From Chryseobacterium glaciei (lineage in GTDB: Bacteria > Bacteroidota > Bacteroidia > Flavobacteriales > Weeksellaceae), in assembly GCF_001648155.1 (NCBI RefSeq), contig NZ_CP015199.1, positions 2,304,501-2,368,500 of the forward strand: 64,000 nt of DNA. Direction: 5' to 3'. The notes beneath the pieces are model-generated. The model was not told where the DNA came from. It did not search any database and saw only the letters and a list, made by a program, of their open reading frames with translations. This document shows positions 7,846 through 16,248 of this stretch, one piece after another. The translations under genes and the position numbers were made by a program. The number at the start of each line of letters is the position of its first letter. Positions within the stretch are counted from its first letter, which is position 1.

Positions 7846-8730
7846 TTAGTCGTTATAGACCGAAGTCTTATAAGCAATGATGGTATTTTTCATCAACATC
7901 GCTCTTGTCATAGGTCCAACTCCTCCCGGAACCGGCGTGATCCAGCTTGCTTTTTCTGCACAGCTGTCAAAATCTACATCACCCGCCAAATAATATCCTT
8001 TTGGAGAATCATTATCTACTCTTGTGATCCCTACGTCAACAATTACTGCTCCGTCTTTGATCATTTCACCTTTTAAAAAGTGAGGATCGCCTAAAGCTGT
8101 AATTACGATGTCTGCTTTTTTAGTATATTCTTCAATGTCTTTTGTATAAGAGTGTGTAAGCGTAACCGTTGAATTTCCCGGGAAATCTTTTCTTCCCATC
8201 AAGATGCTCATAGGTCTTCCTACGATTTTACTTCTTCCGATGATAACACAGTCTTTACCTTTTGTTTCGATATTGTATCTTTCTAATAAAGTTAAAATCC
8301 CGAATGGAGTAGCTGGTAAGAAAGTATCCATTTCCAATGCCATTTTCCCGAAATTTGTAGGGTGGAAACCGTCAACATCTTTCCTTGGATCGATTGCGTT
8401 AATGATTTTCTCCTGATCAACCTGATCGGGTAAAGGCAACTGAACGATAAATCCGTCTACAGATTTATCTTTATTAAGTTCCTCAATTTTTTCCAATAAT
8501 TCAGATTCAGAAACCGTGCTTGGAAATTTAACTAAGCTAGATTGAAAGCCAACTTCTTCACAATCTTTCACTTTAGCATTTACATAAGCTTTGCTCGCAC
8601 CGTTGTTTCCAACAAGAATCGCTACCAAATGCGGTGCTCTTCTTTTGCTTGCAATAATTTTATCAACTTCAACCTTGATTTCTGCTTTTATTTCTTTGGA
8701 TACTTTTAATCCGTCAAGAATTTGTGCCAT
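7846..8730 (-). CDS. folD: Bifunctional methylenetetrahydrofolate dehydrogenase/cyclohydrolase FolD
   Basis: A 294-residue cytosolic enzyme interconverting 5,10-methylene-, 5,10-methenyl- and 10-formyl-tetrahydrofolate with NADP. Characteristic blocks are AYVNAKVKDCEEVG (with the catalytic Lys, residue order YVxxK), VQLPLPDQV, DVDGFHPTNFGKM, the NADP-binding VIIGRSKIVGRPMS, and TPVPGGVGPMTRAML near the end. The length matches the family. It lies immediately upstream of queE on the same strand. Confidence 0.96.
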   Translation of the reverse strand: MAQILDGLKVSKEIKAEIKVEVDKIIASKRRAPHLVAILVGNNGASKAYVNAKVKDCEEVGFQSSLVKFPSTVSESELLEKIEELNKDKSVDGFIVQLPLPDQVDQEKIINAIDPRKDVDGFHPTNFGKMALEMDTFLPATPFGILTLLERYNIETKGKDCVIIGRSKIVGRPMSILMGRKDFPGNSTVTLTHSYTKDIEEYTKKADIVITALGDPHFLKGEMIKDGAVIVDVGITRVDNDSPKGYYLAGDVDFDSCAEKASWITPVPGGVGPMTRAMLMKNTIIAYKTSVYND

Positions 8731-8830
8731 TTTACTTTTTATTACTTTATTAGATTTCGATATTGAAAATGAATGCTTTAAATGAGTTTTACTTTCATTA
8801 TTTCATCAAATCATTCATCAATTATCTTTT

Positions 8831-10471
8831 TTATTTATTTCCTTTATAATAATTAATCAACCCGTTTGTTGAACTGTCATGAGAGCTAATTGCCTCATTA
8901 TTTTCAAGTTCCGGTAAGATTTTGTTTGCTAAAACTTTTCCTAATTCAACTCCAAATTGGTCAAAACTGAAAATATTCCAAATAACTCCCTGAACAAATA
9001 TTTTGTGTTCATACAATGCAATTAACTGCCCTAATGAAAATGGAGTTAATTCATTGAAAATAATTGAGTTAGTAGGTGTGTTTCCTTGGAAGACTTTATA
9101 ATTTAGCAAGAAATCAATTTCTTCATCAGATTTTCCTGCGCTTTTCAATTCTTCTTCAACTTCTTCTTCTGTTTTTCCGAAGGCAAGTGCCTCAGTCTGA
9201 GCGAAAAAGTTAGCTAATAATTTGTCCTGATGATCAGAAACTTTGTTTGGACTTTTTGCATAGGCAATAAAATCCGCAGGAATCAATTCTGTTCCTTGGT
9301 GAATCAATTGATAGAAAGCGTGTTGTCCGTTTGTTCCAGGCTCTCCCCAAATGATTGGCCCAGTTTCATATTCTACGAATTCACCGTTTCTGTCAACACA
9401 TTTTCCGTTACTTTCCATATCTCCCTGTTGAAGATATGCTGCAAATCTGTCTAAATATTGAGAGTAAGGAAGAATTGCATATGTTGTCGCAGCATAGAAA
9501 TTACGATACCAAATTCCCATTAATCCCATCAAAACAGGAATGTTTTCAGCAAAATCTGCTGTCTGGAAATGTTGATCTGTGTCAGAAGCACCTTTTAATA
9601 ATTGTTCGAAGTTTTCATATCCAACTGAAAGAACGATACTTAAGCCGATCGCACTCCAAAGTGAATATCTTCCACCAACCCAATCCCAGAATTCGAAAAT
9701 GTTTTCTTCTGCAATTCCGAAGTCTTTAACTGCTTGAACGTTAGTTGATAAAGCGACAAAATGTTTTGCTACATCTTCCTGTTTTCCAGCTTTTAAGAAC
9801 CAGTCTTTTGCTGAATTAGCATTCGTCATTGTTTCCTGAGTCGTGAACGTTTTAGAAGCAATGATAAATAAAGTTGTTTCAGGATTTAAGTTCTTTACAA
9901 CTTCTGCGATATGATTTCCGTCTACGTTGGAAACGAAGTGAACGTCTAATCTTGTTTTAAAATGTTTCAAAGCCGAAACTACCATCACAGGCCCTAAATC
10001 TGAACCTCCGATTCCGATATTCACAACATCAGTGATTTCTTTTCCGCTGAAACCTTTGTGTGATCCTGAAATAATGCTTTCAGAGAACGTTTTCATATGG
10101 TCAAGAACTCTTTTGATCTGCGGTTTGATATTTTCACCGTCAACTAAAATTTCTTTATCAGAAAAATCCCTCAAAGCTGTATGCAGAACTGCTCTTCCCT
10201 CCGTTTCGTTGATTTTATCTCCCGAAAACATTTTAGAAATAGCATCTTTTAACTGACATTCTTCTGCTAAATTCAATAAAAGTTCTTTCGTTCTTGAATC
10301 AATTAAGTTTTTAGAATAATCAAAAAGAAAATTGTCTTTTTTTAGTGAAAACTCTTCAAAACGGTTCGGATTGTATTGGAAAAGGCTTCTTAATTCGAAA
10401 TCATTTCCAGCAAAATGTTCATCAAGAGCTTTCCAGCTGTTTGTTTGTGTAGGATTTATTTTTGATAACAT
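8831..10471 (-). CDS. pgi: Glucose-6-phosphate isomerase
   Basis: A 546-residue cytosolic isomerase of glycolysis (glucose-6-phosphate to fructose-6-phosphate). The family signatures are [13 protein letters not shown], the phosphate-binding [25 protein letters not shown], the catalytic-loop ESNGK, and [16 protein letters not shown] with the catalytic His and Glu. Length and order agree with the long bacterial Pgi type. It precedes folD on the same strand with a gap of 100 bases, so it may have its own promoter; a TAAATTTG box lies about 90 bases upstream of its start. Confidence 0.97.
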   Translation of the reverse strand: MLSKINPTQTNSWKALDEHFAGNDFELRSLFQYNPNRFEEFSLKKDNFLFDYSKNLIDSRTKELLLNLAEECQLKDAISKMFSGDKINETEGRAVLHTALRDFSDKEILVDGENIKPQIKRVLDHMKTFSESIISGSHKGFSGKEITDVVNIGIGGSDLGPVMVVSALKHFKTRLDVHFVSNVDGNHIAEVVKNLNPETTLFIIASKTFTTQETMTNANSAKDWFLKAGKQEDVAKHFVALSTNVQAVKDFGIAEENIFEFWDWVGGRYSLWSAIGLSIVLSVGYENFEQLLKGASDTDQHFQTADFAENIPVLMGLMGIWYRNFYAATTYAILPYSQYLDRFAAYLQQGDMESNGKCVDRNGEFVEYETGPIIWGEPGTNGQHAFYQLIHQGTELIPADFIAYAKSPNKVSDHQDKLLANFFAQTEALAFGKTEEEVEEELKSAGKSDEEIDFLLNYKVFQGNTPTNSIIFNELTPFSLGQLIALYEHKIFVQGVIWNIFSFDQFGVELGKVLANKILPELENNEAISSHDSSTNGLINYYKGNK

Positions 10472-10629
10472 ATATTTCTTAGGGATTTAGATTATTAATT
10501 CTAGAAATTAATTTTTTGAATAAAAATTTCTAAAAAATTTGGTGTTGTTAAATTTCTAATTTGCAAATTTAAGGAAAAATAAAACCTCAGATAAATTTGA
10601 GCGTTATAAATAACAAATTTTTAAAAAAC

Positions 10630-10654
10630 AAACCCCAGATCAAGTCTGAGGTTT
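10630..10654 (-). terminator. Terminator of the TraB-sigma-anti-sigma unit
   Basis: Minus strand AAACCTCAGA, short loop, TCTGGGGTTT, then GTTTTTTAAAAA. It lies 36 bases beyond the stop of the putative anti-sigma gene. Confidence 0.7.
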
Positions 10655-10689
10655 CATGGTTATTAGTTTTTGATAGATGAATTGTAAAA

Positions 10690-11298
10690 TTATTCGTCTA
10701 TTTCGTTCAGTATATTTTCGAGTTGTTTGGCACTTTTTCCATAGAAATATTTTGTCCATAAAACAATACTTGCTACAATCGCGATAGTTCCTATGAGAAC
10801 GCTCAGTATCAAAACCTGCTGATAATGGCTTGACATATTTTCTAAAGATTCTCCTTTTTTCTCCAACATATTATAAAGCACCAGTCCTAATGTGATCATA
10901 AAATGAGGAAGAAGAAGAAACCCGAAAGATTGATATCTTTCCATGTTTAGTTTCAATTCATGATATATTTTCCAAAGGCTGTTTTGGGTATTTCCGGTAT
11001 ACAGTTCGGTCTGCTTATAAAATTTATAGAATCCGAAAAAGTAATAAGAAGATATTACCACAAGCATGGCGTAAGAGGTATAATAAATAACATGTTGTGA
11101 AGCAGGGAAATCTAATTGTTGTGGAAAGAATCCGAGAAGAATGATGGCAATAATCTGAAATGGAAATTCCATTTTCATACTTTTTTGGATCTTTTCAATA
11201 GGATGTTTGCTCTTCTTTAATTGTTCTATGTTGTTGGGAATGTTGACGCTATCGGCGTCTTCATTATTCCATTGTTCTTTTAATTGATCAAAATTCAT
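10690..11298 (-). CDS. Membrane protein, probable anti-sigma partner
   Basis: 202 residues. A soluble N-terminal part of about 45 residues opens with MNFDQLKEQWNNED. Four hydrophobic segments follow, at about 49-63, 68-92, 122-145 and 160-185. The gene overlaps the 3' end of the ECF sigma gene by 11 bases, the normal arrangement for a sigma factor and its membrane-bound partner. Proteins of this shape (LKEQWNxxD start, four-helix membrane part) sit after many ECF sigma genes in Flavobacteriia. The role as anti-sigma factor is inferred from position; there is no zinc-binding anti-sigma motif. Confidence 0.7.
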   Translation of the reverse strand: MNFDQLKEQWNNEDADSVNIPNNIEQLKKSKHPIEKIQKSMKMEFPFQIIAIILLGFFPQQLDFPASQHVIYYTSYAMLVVISSYYFFGFYKFYKQTELYTGNTQNSLWKIYHELKLNMERYQSFGFLLLPHFMITLGLVLYNMLEKKGESLENMSSHYQQVLILSVLIGTIAIVASIVLWTKYFYGKSAKQLENILNEIDE

Positions 11299-11797
11299 AG
11301 CCTGATTTTTTTATGATTTGCAGTATTTTTTCTTTTGTTCTGTTCAGTTTTACACGTGCATTGCCTTCACTAAGTCCTAAGTTGTCCCCGATTTCTTTAT
11401 GTGACATACCTTCCATAAAGTAAAATATAACGGCTTTTTCTAAAGGTTTAAGTTCTTGAACTGCAGTGTAAAAAACTTCCAATTGCTTGTCTTTTGCAGG
11501 ATTGTAATCTTCGTTTTGGACTTCAAAGTGATCGGGCACATCCGTGTGATTATTTGTCCGCTTTTTTTCTTTTTTTAAATAAGTAATGGCGGTGTTAATG
11601 GCTACGCGGTACATCCATGTTGAAAATTCACTATTCCCCTTGAAGTTCTGATACGATTTCCAAAGCTGAATAAGAATTTCCTGCTGAAGGTCTTCCCGGT
11701 CTTCCAAAGAATCTGCATAGATGCGCGAGGCCTTATACAAAATGCCTTTGTGCTTATTGACGAGATTTAAGAAAGCAGTTTCGGTTGAATTGCTCAC
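11288..11797 (-). CDS. ECF-family RNA polymerase sigma factor
   Basis: A 169-residue sigma-70 factor of the extracytoplasmic function type. Region 2 runs from about 15 to 85: DREDLQQEILIQLWKSY is region 2.1-2.2 and STWMYRVAINTAITYLKK region 2.3-2.4. A linker with acidic residues leads to region 4 (about 115-165), with the helix-turn-helix in MSHKEIGDNLGLSEGNARVKLNRTK. It should direct transcription of a small stress or envelope regulon. The downstream overlapping membrane protein is the likely regulator and the TraB/GumN gene upstream the likely co-transcribed target. Confidence 0.92.
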   Translation of the reverse strand: MSNSTETAFLNLVNKHKGILYKASRIYADSLEDREDLQQEILIQLWKSYQNFKGNSEFSTWMYRVAINTAITYLKKEKKRTNNHTDVPDHFEVQNEDYNPAKDKQLEVFYTAVQELKPLEKAVIFYFMEGMSHKEIGDNLGLSEGNARVKLNRTKEKILQIIKKSGYEF

Positions 11798-11821
11798 AGT
11801 GATTTCATGGTTTGTTATATG

Positions 11822-12691
11822 TTAAAGGCTTGATATTGGTTTCAGGGTGTATCCTTTCGATTTTAAAAGTTGGATCACTCCGTTTTTACCCATAAGATGA
11901 GCACCTCCCACTGCAAAGAACGAACTTTCTTTTTTCATAATTTCCGGCATTTTTTCTGCCCAGTTATTATTTCTGTCCGTAAGCATGGCTTTTTCCTGTT
12001 TGGCATTCATTATTTTGTCATTCTTAAAGTGTGTGTAAAGAGAAGTCACATCTTCATTTTTAAATGCAACTACCATTTTCTTAAGAAGGATTTCATATTC
12101 CTTTCCCATTTTTAACTGCTCAATGACAGCTTTCAAATCATAAGCTTTATTGATGGAGGTGAACTGCTCTTCTACTTTTTCAAGCCCGTAGACTTTCTTT
12201 TTACTTTTAATAGCATTTTTAAGAAGTTCTATTTCATAAAATTTCATTTCAGTTTGAGGACATGGTGTAGATTTCAATGCAATAAGTGAATACAAACCTT
12301 GTGAACTTGAATTATCCATTTTCTTTAAATCTGTTCCATAATCGTTGAGGATCTTGTCTAATTCCTTTGCCTCCGCAGGAGTAAGCTGATCTGATAGTTT
12401 CTTATCCGTCTGATACATTTTCTGCATGGCTGCCATTTCAGCGGGATCTGTATAATTAATTTCCATGACGAAATTATCAGTTTTTTCAAGAGCTTTCATC
12501 ACTTTCGATTTTATCTCAAAATCCGAACTACACATTGTATGAAACGTTCCTGCAATATAAGAAGGTTTTGTGAGTCCGTTCCCTGAAACTTCCCAAAGTG
12601 TACTGTTTTCTGGGTTGCTGTTTTGCGCTTTTGCTGTTGTGAAGGTTGCTGATAATAGTACTGCGAACCCAAGTTTTACTAAATTTTTCAT
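11822..12691 (-). CDS. TraB/GumN family protein
   Basis: A 289-residue exported protein with a signal peptide (cleavage after about residue 22, ...TAKA-QNS). Family features: SYIAGTFHTMCSSDFEI near the N-terminus (the first conserved GT.H motif), the central FYEIELLKNAIKSKKKVYGLE, and the C-terminal FFAVGGAHLMGKNGVIQLLKSKGY with the second conserved Gly-His pair. TraB/GumN proteins are proposed to be metal-dependent hydrolases related to the erythromycin-esterase/Tiki group; the substrate is unknown. It lies 24 bases upstream of the ECF sigma gene on the same strand and probably forms one operon with it. Confidence 0.88.
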   Translation of the reverse strand: MKNLVKLGFAVLLSATFTTAKAQNSNPENSTLWEVSGNGLTKPSYIAGTFHTMCSSDFEIKSKVMKALEKTDNFVMEINYTDPAEMAAMQKMYQTDKKLSDQLTPAEAKELDKILNDYGTDLKKMDNSSSQGLYSLIALKSTPCPQTEMKFYEIELLKNAIKSKKKVYGLEKVEEQFTSINKAYDLKAVIEQLKMGKEYEILLKKMVVAFKNEDVTSLYTHFKNDKIMNAKQEKAMLTDRNNNWAEKMPEIMKKESSFFAVGGAHLMGKNGVIQLLKSKGYTLKPISSL

Positions 12692-12778
12692 ATGATTAAG
12701 TTTTTAATTATTTACTCTTTAAACAGTAGGTAAGGGCAGTATGATAATCGTTACAGTTTTTTTTTTGAAAAAAATAAA

Positions 12779-12800
12779 AAACCTCCTGAAATGGAGGTTT
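12779..12800 (-). terminator. Terminator of the DUF4349 gene
   Basis: Minus strand AAACCTCC, 6-base loop, GGAGGTTT, followed by TTTATTTTTTTC. Confidence 0.85.
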
Positions 12801-12849
12801 GTAAAATCTAAAATTATGTTGATAACCACGACGGTTAGGATAGTTTTAA

Positions 12850-13752
12850 TTAAATCTGATTCGGCTTTTTGAAATATTTTCTTTTTCTCAACAAATAAAT
12901 AATAGCTGTTGCGATCAATAAAATGGGCCAAATGGTAATTAATCCAACCGCAATTCTCTGAATTAAATAAAAGCCTTCCACAAAAGCATGTTTTGCATCA
13001 TAAATAAAATTGAATTTATATTTATTGTCAATATTTTGTGTGTTGGTAACTGCGATTTCTGCAATTCTAAGTTTGGGTTCTTTAATATAGATGTCAACGG
13101 TGCTGTATTTCAAATTATCAGCTACATCCATATTTGCCAATTGTTGTTGATTATTTTCAGACATATTATCGTCGTCTAATTTCACTTTGTCTTTATTGGC
13201 TTTTAATTGAGAAATATTTTCACTGCTTTTTTTTATTCTTTTTCCTTCCAGTTCTGCGTATTTGATTCCGGCGGTTACATCTTCTGCATTGATAATTCTT
13301 GAGTTTAAAAACAATTTTTTATCATTAATTAAAGTCAAAAGTTCTCCCAATTTATCAGTCGGAACACGAACCTGCATCGTATTTTCAGTCTGAAATTTTT
13401 TCACCAACATTGCATCATCGCTTGAAGTATTATAAGTATCTTCTGAAACAACATTACTCTGCAAATTACTTTTTGTAACAAATCCGCCAAGTTGCTGAAT
13501 AGATTTTTCAATGGAAATTGTTGCTTCATAGACGTCTTTCACTTCCATATTAACTTCTGCAGTTTTGATGAATTGCTTGTCTTTTACTTTCATGGTTGCA
13601 ACAGACGAAACACTGTCTGAAACCACGACTGCTGCTGAATCTGCTGTACTTTCAAGTTCGTATTTACTTGCTGTTGCTTCTCCTTTTTTGCATGAATAAA
13701 TTCCTAATAAAAGAACTGTTGCTAATGATAATTTGATGTAAGTAGTTTTCAT
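12850..13752 (-). CDS. DUF4349 lipoprotein
   Basis: A 300-residue envelope protein. A lipoprotein signal ends at Cys21 (LLGIYSC). The DUF4349 domain spans about 60-285: KQFIKTAEVNMEVKDV, EKSIQQLGGFVTKSN, the conserved MQVRVPTDKLGELL, DVTAGIKYAELEGKRIKKS, and a helical stretch predicted to form a coiled coil. A transmembrane helix (about 260-284, ...AVGLITIWPILLIATAIIYLL) is followed by a basic tail. The family is widespread, mostly unstudied, and resembles envelope coiled-coil proteins. It is transcribed alone. Confidence 0.87.
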   Translation of the reverse strand: MKTTYIKLSLATVLLLGIYSCKKGEATASKYELESTADSAAVVVSDSVSSVATMKVKDKQFIKTAEVNMEVKDVYEATISIEKSIQQLGGFVTKSNLQSNVVSEDTYNTSSDDAMLVKKFQTENTMQVRVPTDKLGELLTLINDKKLFLNSRIINAEDVTAGIKYAELEGKRIKKSSENISQLKANKDKVKLDDDNMSENNQQQLANMDVADNLKYSTVDIYIKEPKLRIAEIAVTNTQNIDNKYKFNFIYDAKHAFVEGFYLIQRIAVGLITIWPILLIATAIIYLLRKRKYFKKPNQI

Positions 13753-13958
13753 AAGTAGATGTTTTAATGTTTTTGCTTATTCCAAAGTTGAGCCTGAATC
13801 GTTTGTAATGTTTGAAAATCGCGAGTAAAAAATTTGTAAAGCGAAAAGTTGATTTAATGAATTAAAAATCAACATTTTGTAAAATAAATAAAGCTGAATG
13901 AGTTATTTTTCGGATTGATTTTTGCATATTTTTTACAAATCAAAACCACACGATAACT

Positions 13959-15317
13959 ATGTCTAATACTTTTTCTAAAATCAGAAACACGATAGAATTA
14001 TTCAGATCAATAGATTTTGATCAGCTGAGTGCCATTTCTCAAAAGGTAGATTTGCCGAAATTGATGCAAAGCTTTTCAAAATTAGATGATAAACAATTGG
14101 GAGGATTGATGAAAATGCTGGATCCGAACAAGAAAAAGAAAGAACTTCCGCCAATTGACGGAGATTTCTACGATATTTATCACACTTTGACGCCTGAACA
14201 ACGCGAAATTCAGCTTAAAGTAAGGGCTTTCATGGAAAAAGAAGTGAAACCTTTGGTGAATCATTATTGGCTGAGAGACGAATTTCCTCATGAATTAATT
14301 CCAAAATTTCAAAAATTAAATATTTGCGGAGTGACCTACGAAGGTTACGGCTGTCCGGGAATGCCATTTTTAATGGAAGGAGTTATTGCGATGGAAATGG
14401 CGCGAATTGATGCTTCTATTGCTACGTTTTTTGGTGTTCAGTCCGGCTTGGCAATGGGATCTATTTATATTTGTGGATCTGAAGAACAAAAACAAAAATG
14501 GCTTCCTCAAATGCAGAAATTCGAGAAAATCGGAGCATTTGGTTTAACAGAACCTGAAGTAGGTTCCGGTGCAGCGGGAGGTCTAACGGTAACTTGTAAA
14601 AAAACTCCTGAAGGCTGGATTTTAAATGGTCAGAAAAAATGGATCGGGAACGCAACATTTGCTGATTTAATTATTATTTGGGCAAGAGATTTAGACGATG
14701 ATGAAGTAAAAGGTTTTATCGTTGAAAAAGATAATCCTGGCTATGCTGTTGAGAAAATTAAAGGAAAAATGGCACTAAGAATCGTTCAAAATGGACTAAT
14801 TACGCTGACGGATTGTTTAGTTACCGAAGAAAACAGACTACAAAATGCGAATTCATTTAAAGATACAGGAAAGGTATTGAGAATGACAAGAGCCGGAGTT
14901 GCTTGGATGGCTACAGGTTGCGCACGAGGAGCTTATGAAAGTGCTTTAGCCTATACAAGAACGAGAGAACAATTCGGAAAACCGATTGCTTCTTTTCAAA
15001 TGATTCAGGGACATTTGGTTGAGATGTTATCTAATCTTACTGCAATGCAAACGATGGTTTTTAGGCTATCTGAAATGCAGGATGAAGGTATTTTAAAAGA
15101 TGAACACGCTTCTTTAGCTAAAGTTTTCTGTACGCTGAGAACAAGAGATATAGTTTCCAGAGCGAGAGAAGTTCTGGGTGGAAACGGAATTTTGCTTGAA
15201 TATGATGTCGCGAGATTTGTTGCTGACGCAGAAGCAATTTATTCTTATGAAGGAACAAAAGAGATCAATTCACTGATCGTCGGAAGATCGATTACGGGTT
15301 TCAGTGCATTTGTATAA
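13959..15317 (+). CDS. Acyl-CoA dehydrogenase, glutaryl-CoA dehydrogenase-like
   Basis: A 452-residue FAD flavoprotein. The acyl-CoA dehydrogenase core starts near residue 75 (LTPEQREIQLKVRAFM). The FAD-binding FGLTEPEVGSGAAGG is at about 195, the mid-domain has WILNGQKKWIGNATFADL, and the C-terminal helices carry TREQFGKPIASFQMIQ and LGGNGILLEYDVARFV. The catalytic base is Glu431 in YSYEGTKEIN, the position used by glutaryl-CoA dehydrogenase, and the GYGCPG and IVGRSITGFSAF blocks also resemble that enzyme. The first 70 or so residues, helical and lysine-rich, are extra. The exact acyl-CoA substrate cannot be fixed from sequence. Confidence 0.88.
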   Translation: MSNTFSKIRNTIELFRSIDFDQLSAISQKVDLPKLMQSFSKLDDKQLGGLMKMLDPNKKKKELPPIDGDFYDIYHTLTPEQREIQLKVRAFMEKEVKPLVNHYWLRDEFPHELIPKFQKLNICGVTYEGYGCPGMPFLMEGVIAMEMARIDASIATFFGVQSGLAMGSIYICGSEEQKQKWLPQMQKFEKIGAFGLTEPEVGSGAAGGLTVTCKKTPEGWILNGQKKWIGNATFADLIIIWARDLDDDEVKGFIVEKDNPGYAVEKIKGKMALRIVQNGLITLTDCLVTEENRLQNANSFKDTGKVLRMTRAGVAWMATGCARGAYESALAYTRTREQFGKPIASFQMIQGHLVEMLSNLTAMQTMVFRLSEMQDEGILKDEHASLAKVFCTLRTRDIVSRAREVLGGNGILLEYDVARFVADAEAIYSYEGTKEINSLIVGRSITGFSAFV

Positions 15318-15320
15318 AAT

Positions 15321-15398
15321 GTGAATGGTGAATAGTGAATTTGCTCCGCAAGTGAATTTTAAAATTGACAAGCAAAGCGAATTCACTATTCACATTCA
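15321..15398. repeat. Dispersed palindromic repeat, copy 2
   Basis: The left arm (15321-15345, GTGAATGGTGAATAGTGAAT then TTGCT) and the right arm (15371-15398, AGCAAAGCGAATTCACTATT then CACATTCA) are inverted copies. The right arm matches 609-638. It lies between two convergent genes, where its hairpin could end transcription from both sides. Confidence 0.65.
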
Positions 15399-15407
15399 TA
15401 ATTATTA

Positions 15408-15785
15408 TCAGCTTACTAAAGCTTTATATTTTTCTTTGTTATCAATAATGATCCAAAGATTGATTAAAAATAAAACGGCAGAAATTCCGATTCCCATTTG
15501 AGAAGGTGCTCTGCAAACGTTGTGTAAAAGTATTCCTACCATTACAGGTAAAATTACGACTGCGCCTAAAGCTCTTGTTTTTGGAAAGATGAATAATAGT
15601 CCTCCGATAACTTCTACGGCACCAACTAAAGGCATCAGCCACCCGATTTCTGTAAAAGCAGCGAAAAGTTTTGTCTGATCAGCTGTAAGCGCTGGCATTG
15701 GCATGTAGTGTAAAAACTTGTCGAAACCGGCATTGATAAACATAAGCCCGAAAAGCAGACATAGAATAAATTTAACGATTTTCAT
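15408..15785 (-). CDS. DoxX-like small membrane protein
   Basis: 125 residues with four hydrophobic helices (about 4-22, 48-68, 74-92, 98-116). The N-terminal LFGLMFINAGFDKFLHYMPMP and the VGAVEVIGGLLFIFPKTRALGAVVILPVM region match the DoxX/DoxD-like family of four-helix inner-membrane proteins. Some members act with oxidoreductases in thiol or quinone metabolism, but most are uncharacterised. It stands alone, convergent with the acyl-CoA dehydrogenase gene. Confidence 0.8.
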   Translation of the reverse strand: MKIVKFILCLLFGLMFINAGFDKFLHYMPMPALTADQTKLFAAFTEIGWLMPLVGAVEVIGGLLFIFPKTRALGAVVILPVMVGILLHNVCRAPSQMGIGISAVLFLINLWIIIDNKEKYKALVS

Positions 15786-15878
15786 AATTGATGGATTTTT
15801 ATCAAATGTAAATAAAATTCTTATTCGCTAAGTGGTTTGAAATAAATTTAATAAAATTCTCTTTTTAATGAAATATTT

Positions 15879-15909
15879 TTCTTTAATAATAGGTTATTTT
15901 ATATATTTG
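15879..15909 (+). promoter_or_regulatory. Promoter of the GG-leader peptide gene
   Basis: TTC (15879-15881), 20 bp, TATATTTG (15902-15909). The -7 box is a full consensus match and lies 31 bases upstream of the ATG. Confidence 0.55.
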
Positions 15910-15940
15910 TTACACAAGTTATAATTAAACAAATATTATT

Positions 15941-16186
15941 ATGTTGAAAAATCTTAAAAAGCTAAATCGTGGAGATTTAAAAGAAATTAACGGAGGTGGT
16001 CGCATCTGCGATATAGGCCCCGTAGGCTGTCCTTGCATAATTCCTCCTGGAGACCCTTGTCTTGGTGGAGGTGGTGGCCCTGGTGGCCCGGTTGATCCTC
16101 CTCTTGGATACTGTCCGGACAGTCAGAATTACATTCCTTGTACTGAAAGTTGTCCAAACGGAATGAGTCCTCTTTGCGCTCTATGA
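15941..16186 (+). CDS. Bacteriocin-like peptide precursor with GG leader
   Basis: 81 residues. The leader MLKNLKKLNRGDLKEINGG has the Chryseobacterium-type double-glycine pattern (KKLxRxDLKxINGG), with likely cleavage after Gly18-Gly19. The predicted mature part is about 62 residues, with eight cysteines (an even number, suited to disulfides), long glycine runs and many prolines, and ends in PLCAL. Such precursors are normally exported by ABC transporters with a C39 peptidase domain or by related systems, but none is encoded nearby, nor is any modification enzyme. The gene has its own promoter and terminator. Whether it is antimicrobial, a signal or a structural peptide is unknown. Confidence 0.8.
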   Translation: MLKNLKKLNRGDLKEINGGGRICDIGPVGCPCIIPPGDPCLGGGGGPGGPVDPPLGYCPDSQNYIPCTESCPNGMSPLCAL

Positions 16187-16196
16187 TAAAAAATAA

Positions 16197-16224
16197 AAGC
16201 CCTCAAATTGAGGGCTTAATTTTT
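16197..16224 (+). terminator. Bidirectional terminator after the GG-leader peptide gene
   Basis: AAGCCCTCAA and TTGAGGGCTT around a one-base centre, with AATTTTTATA on the plus side and a T-rich run on the minus side. It can also serve the convergent AI-2E-family gene. Confidence 0.85.
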
Positions 16225-16248
16225 ATAGTTGGTATAGATTACTCAATT

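Noticed and set aside
9355..9729. 124-codon frame opposite pgi
   Set aside because: The sense strand is a clear, intact glucose-6-phosphate isomerase. The antisense product has no recognisable features.
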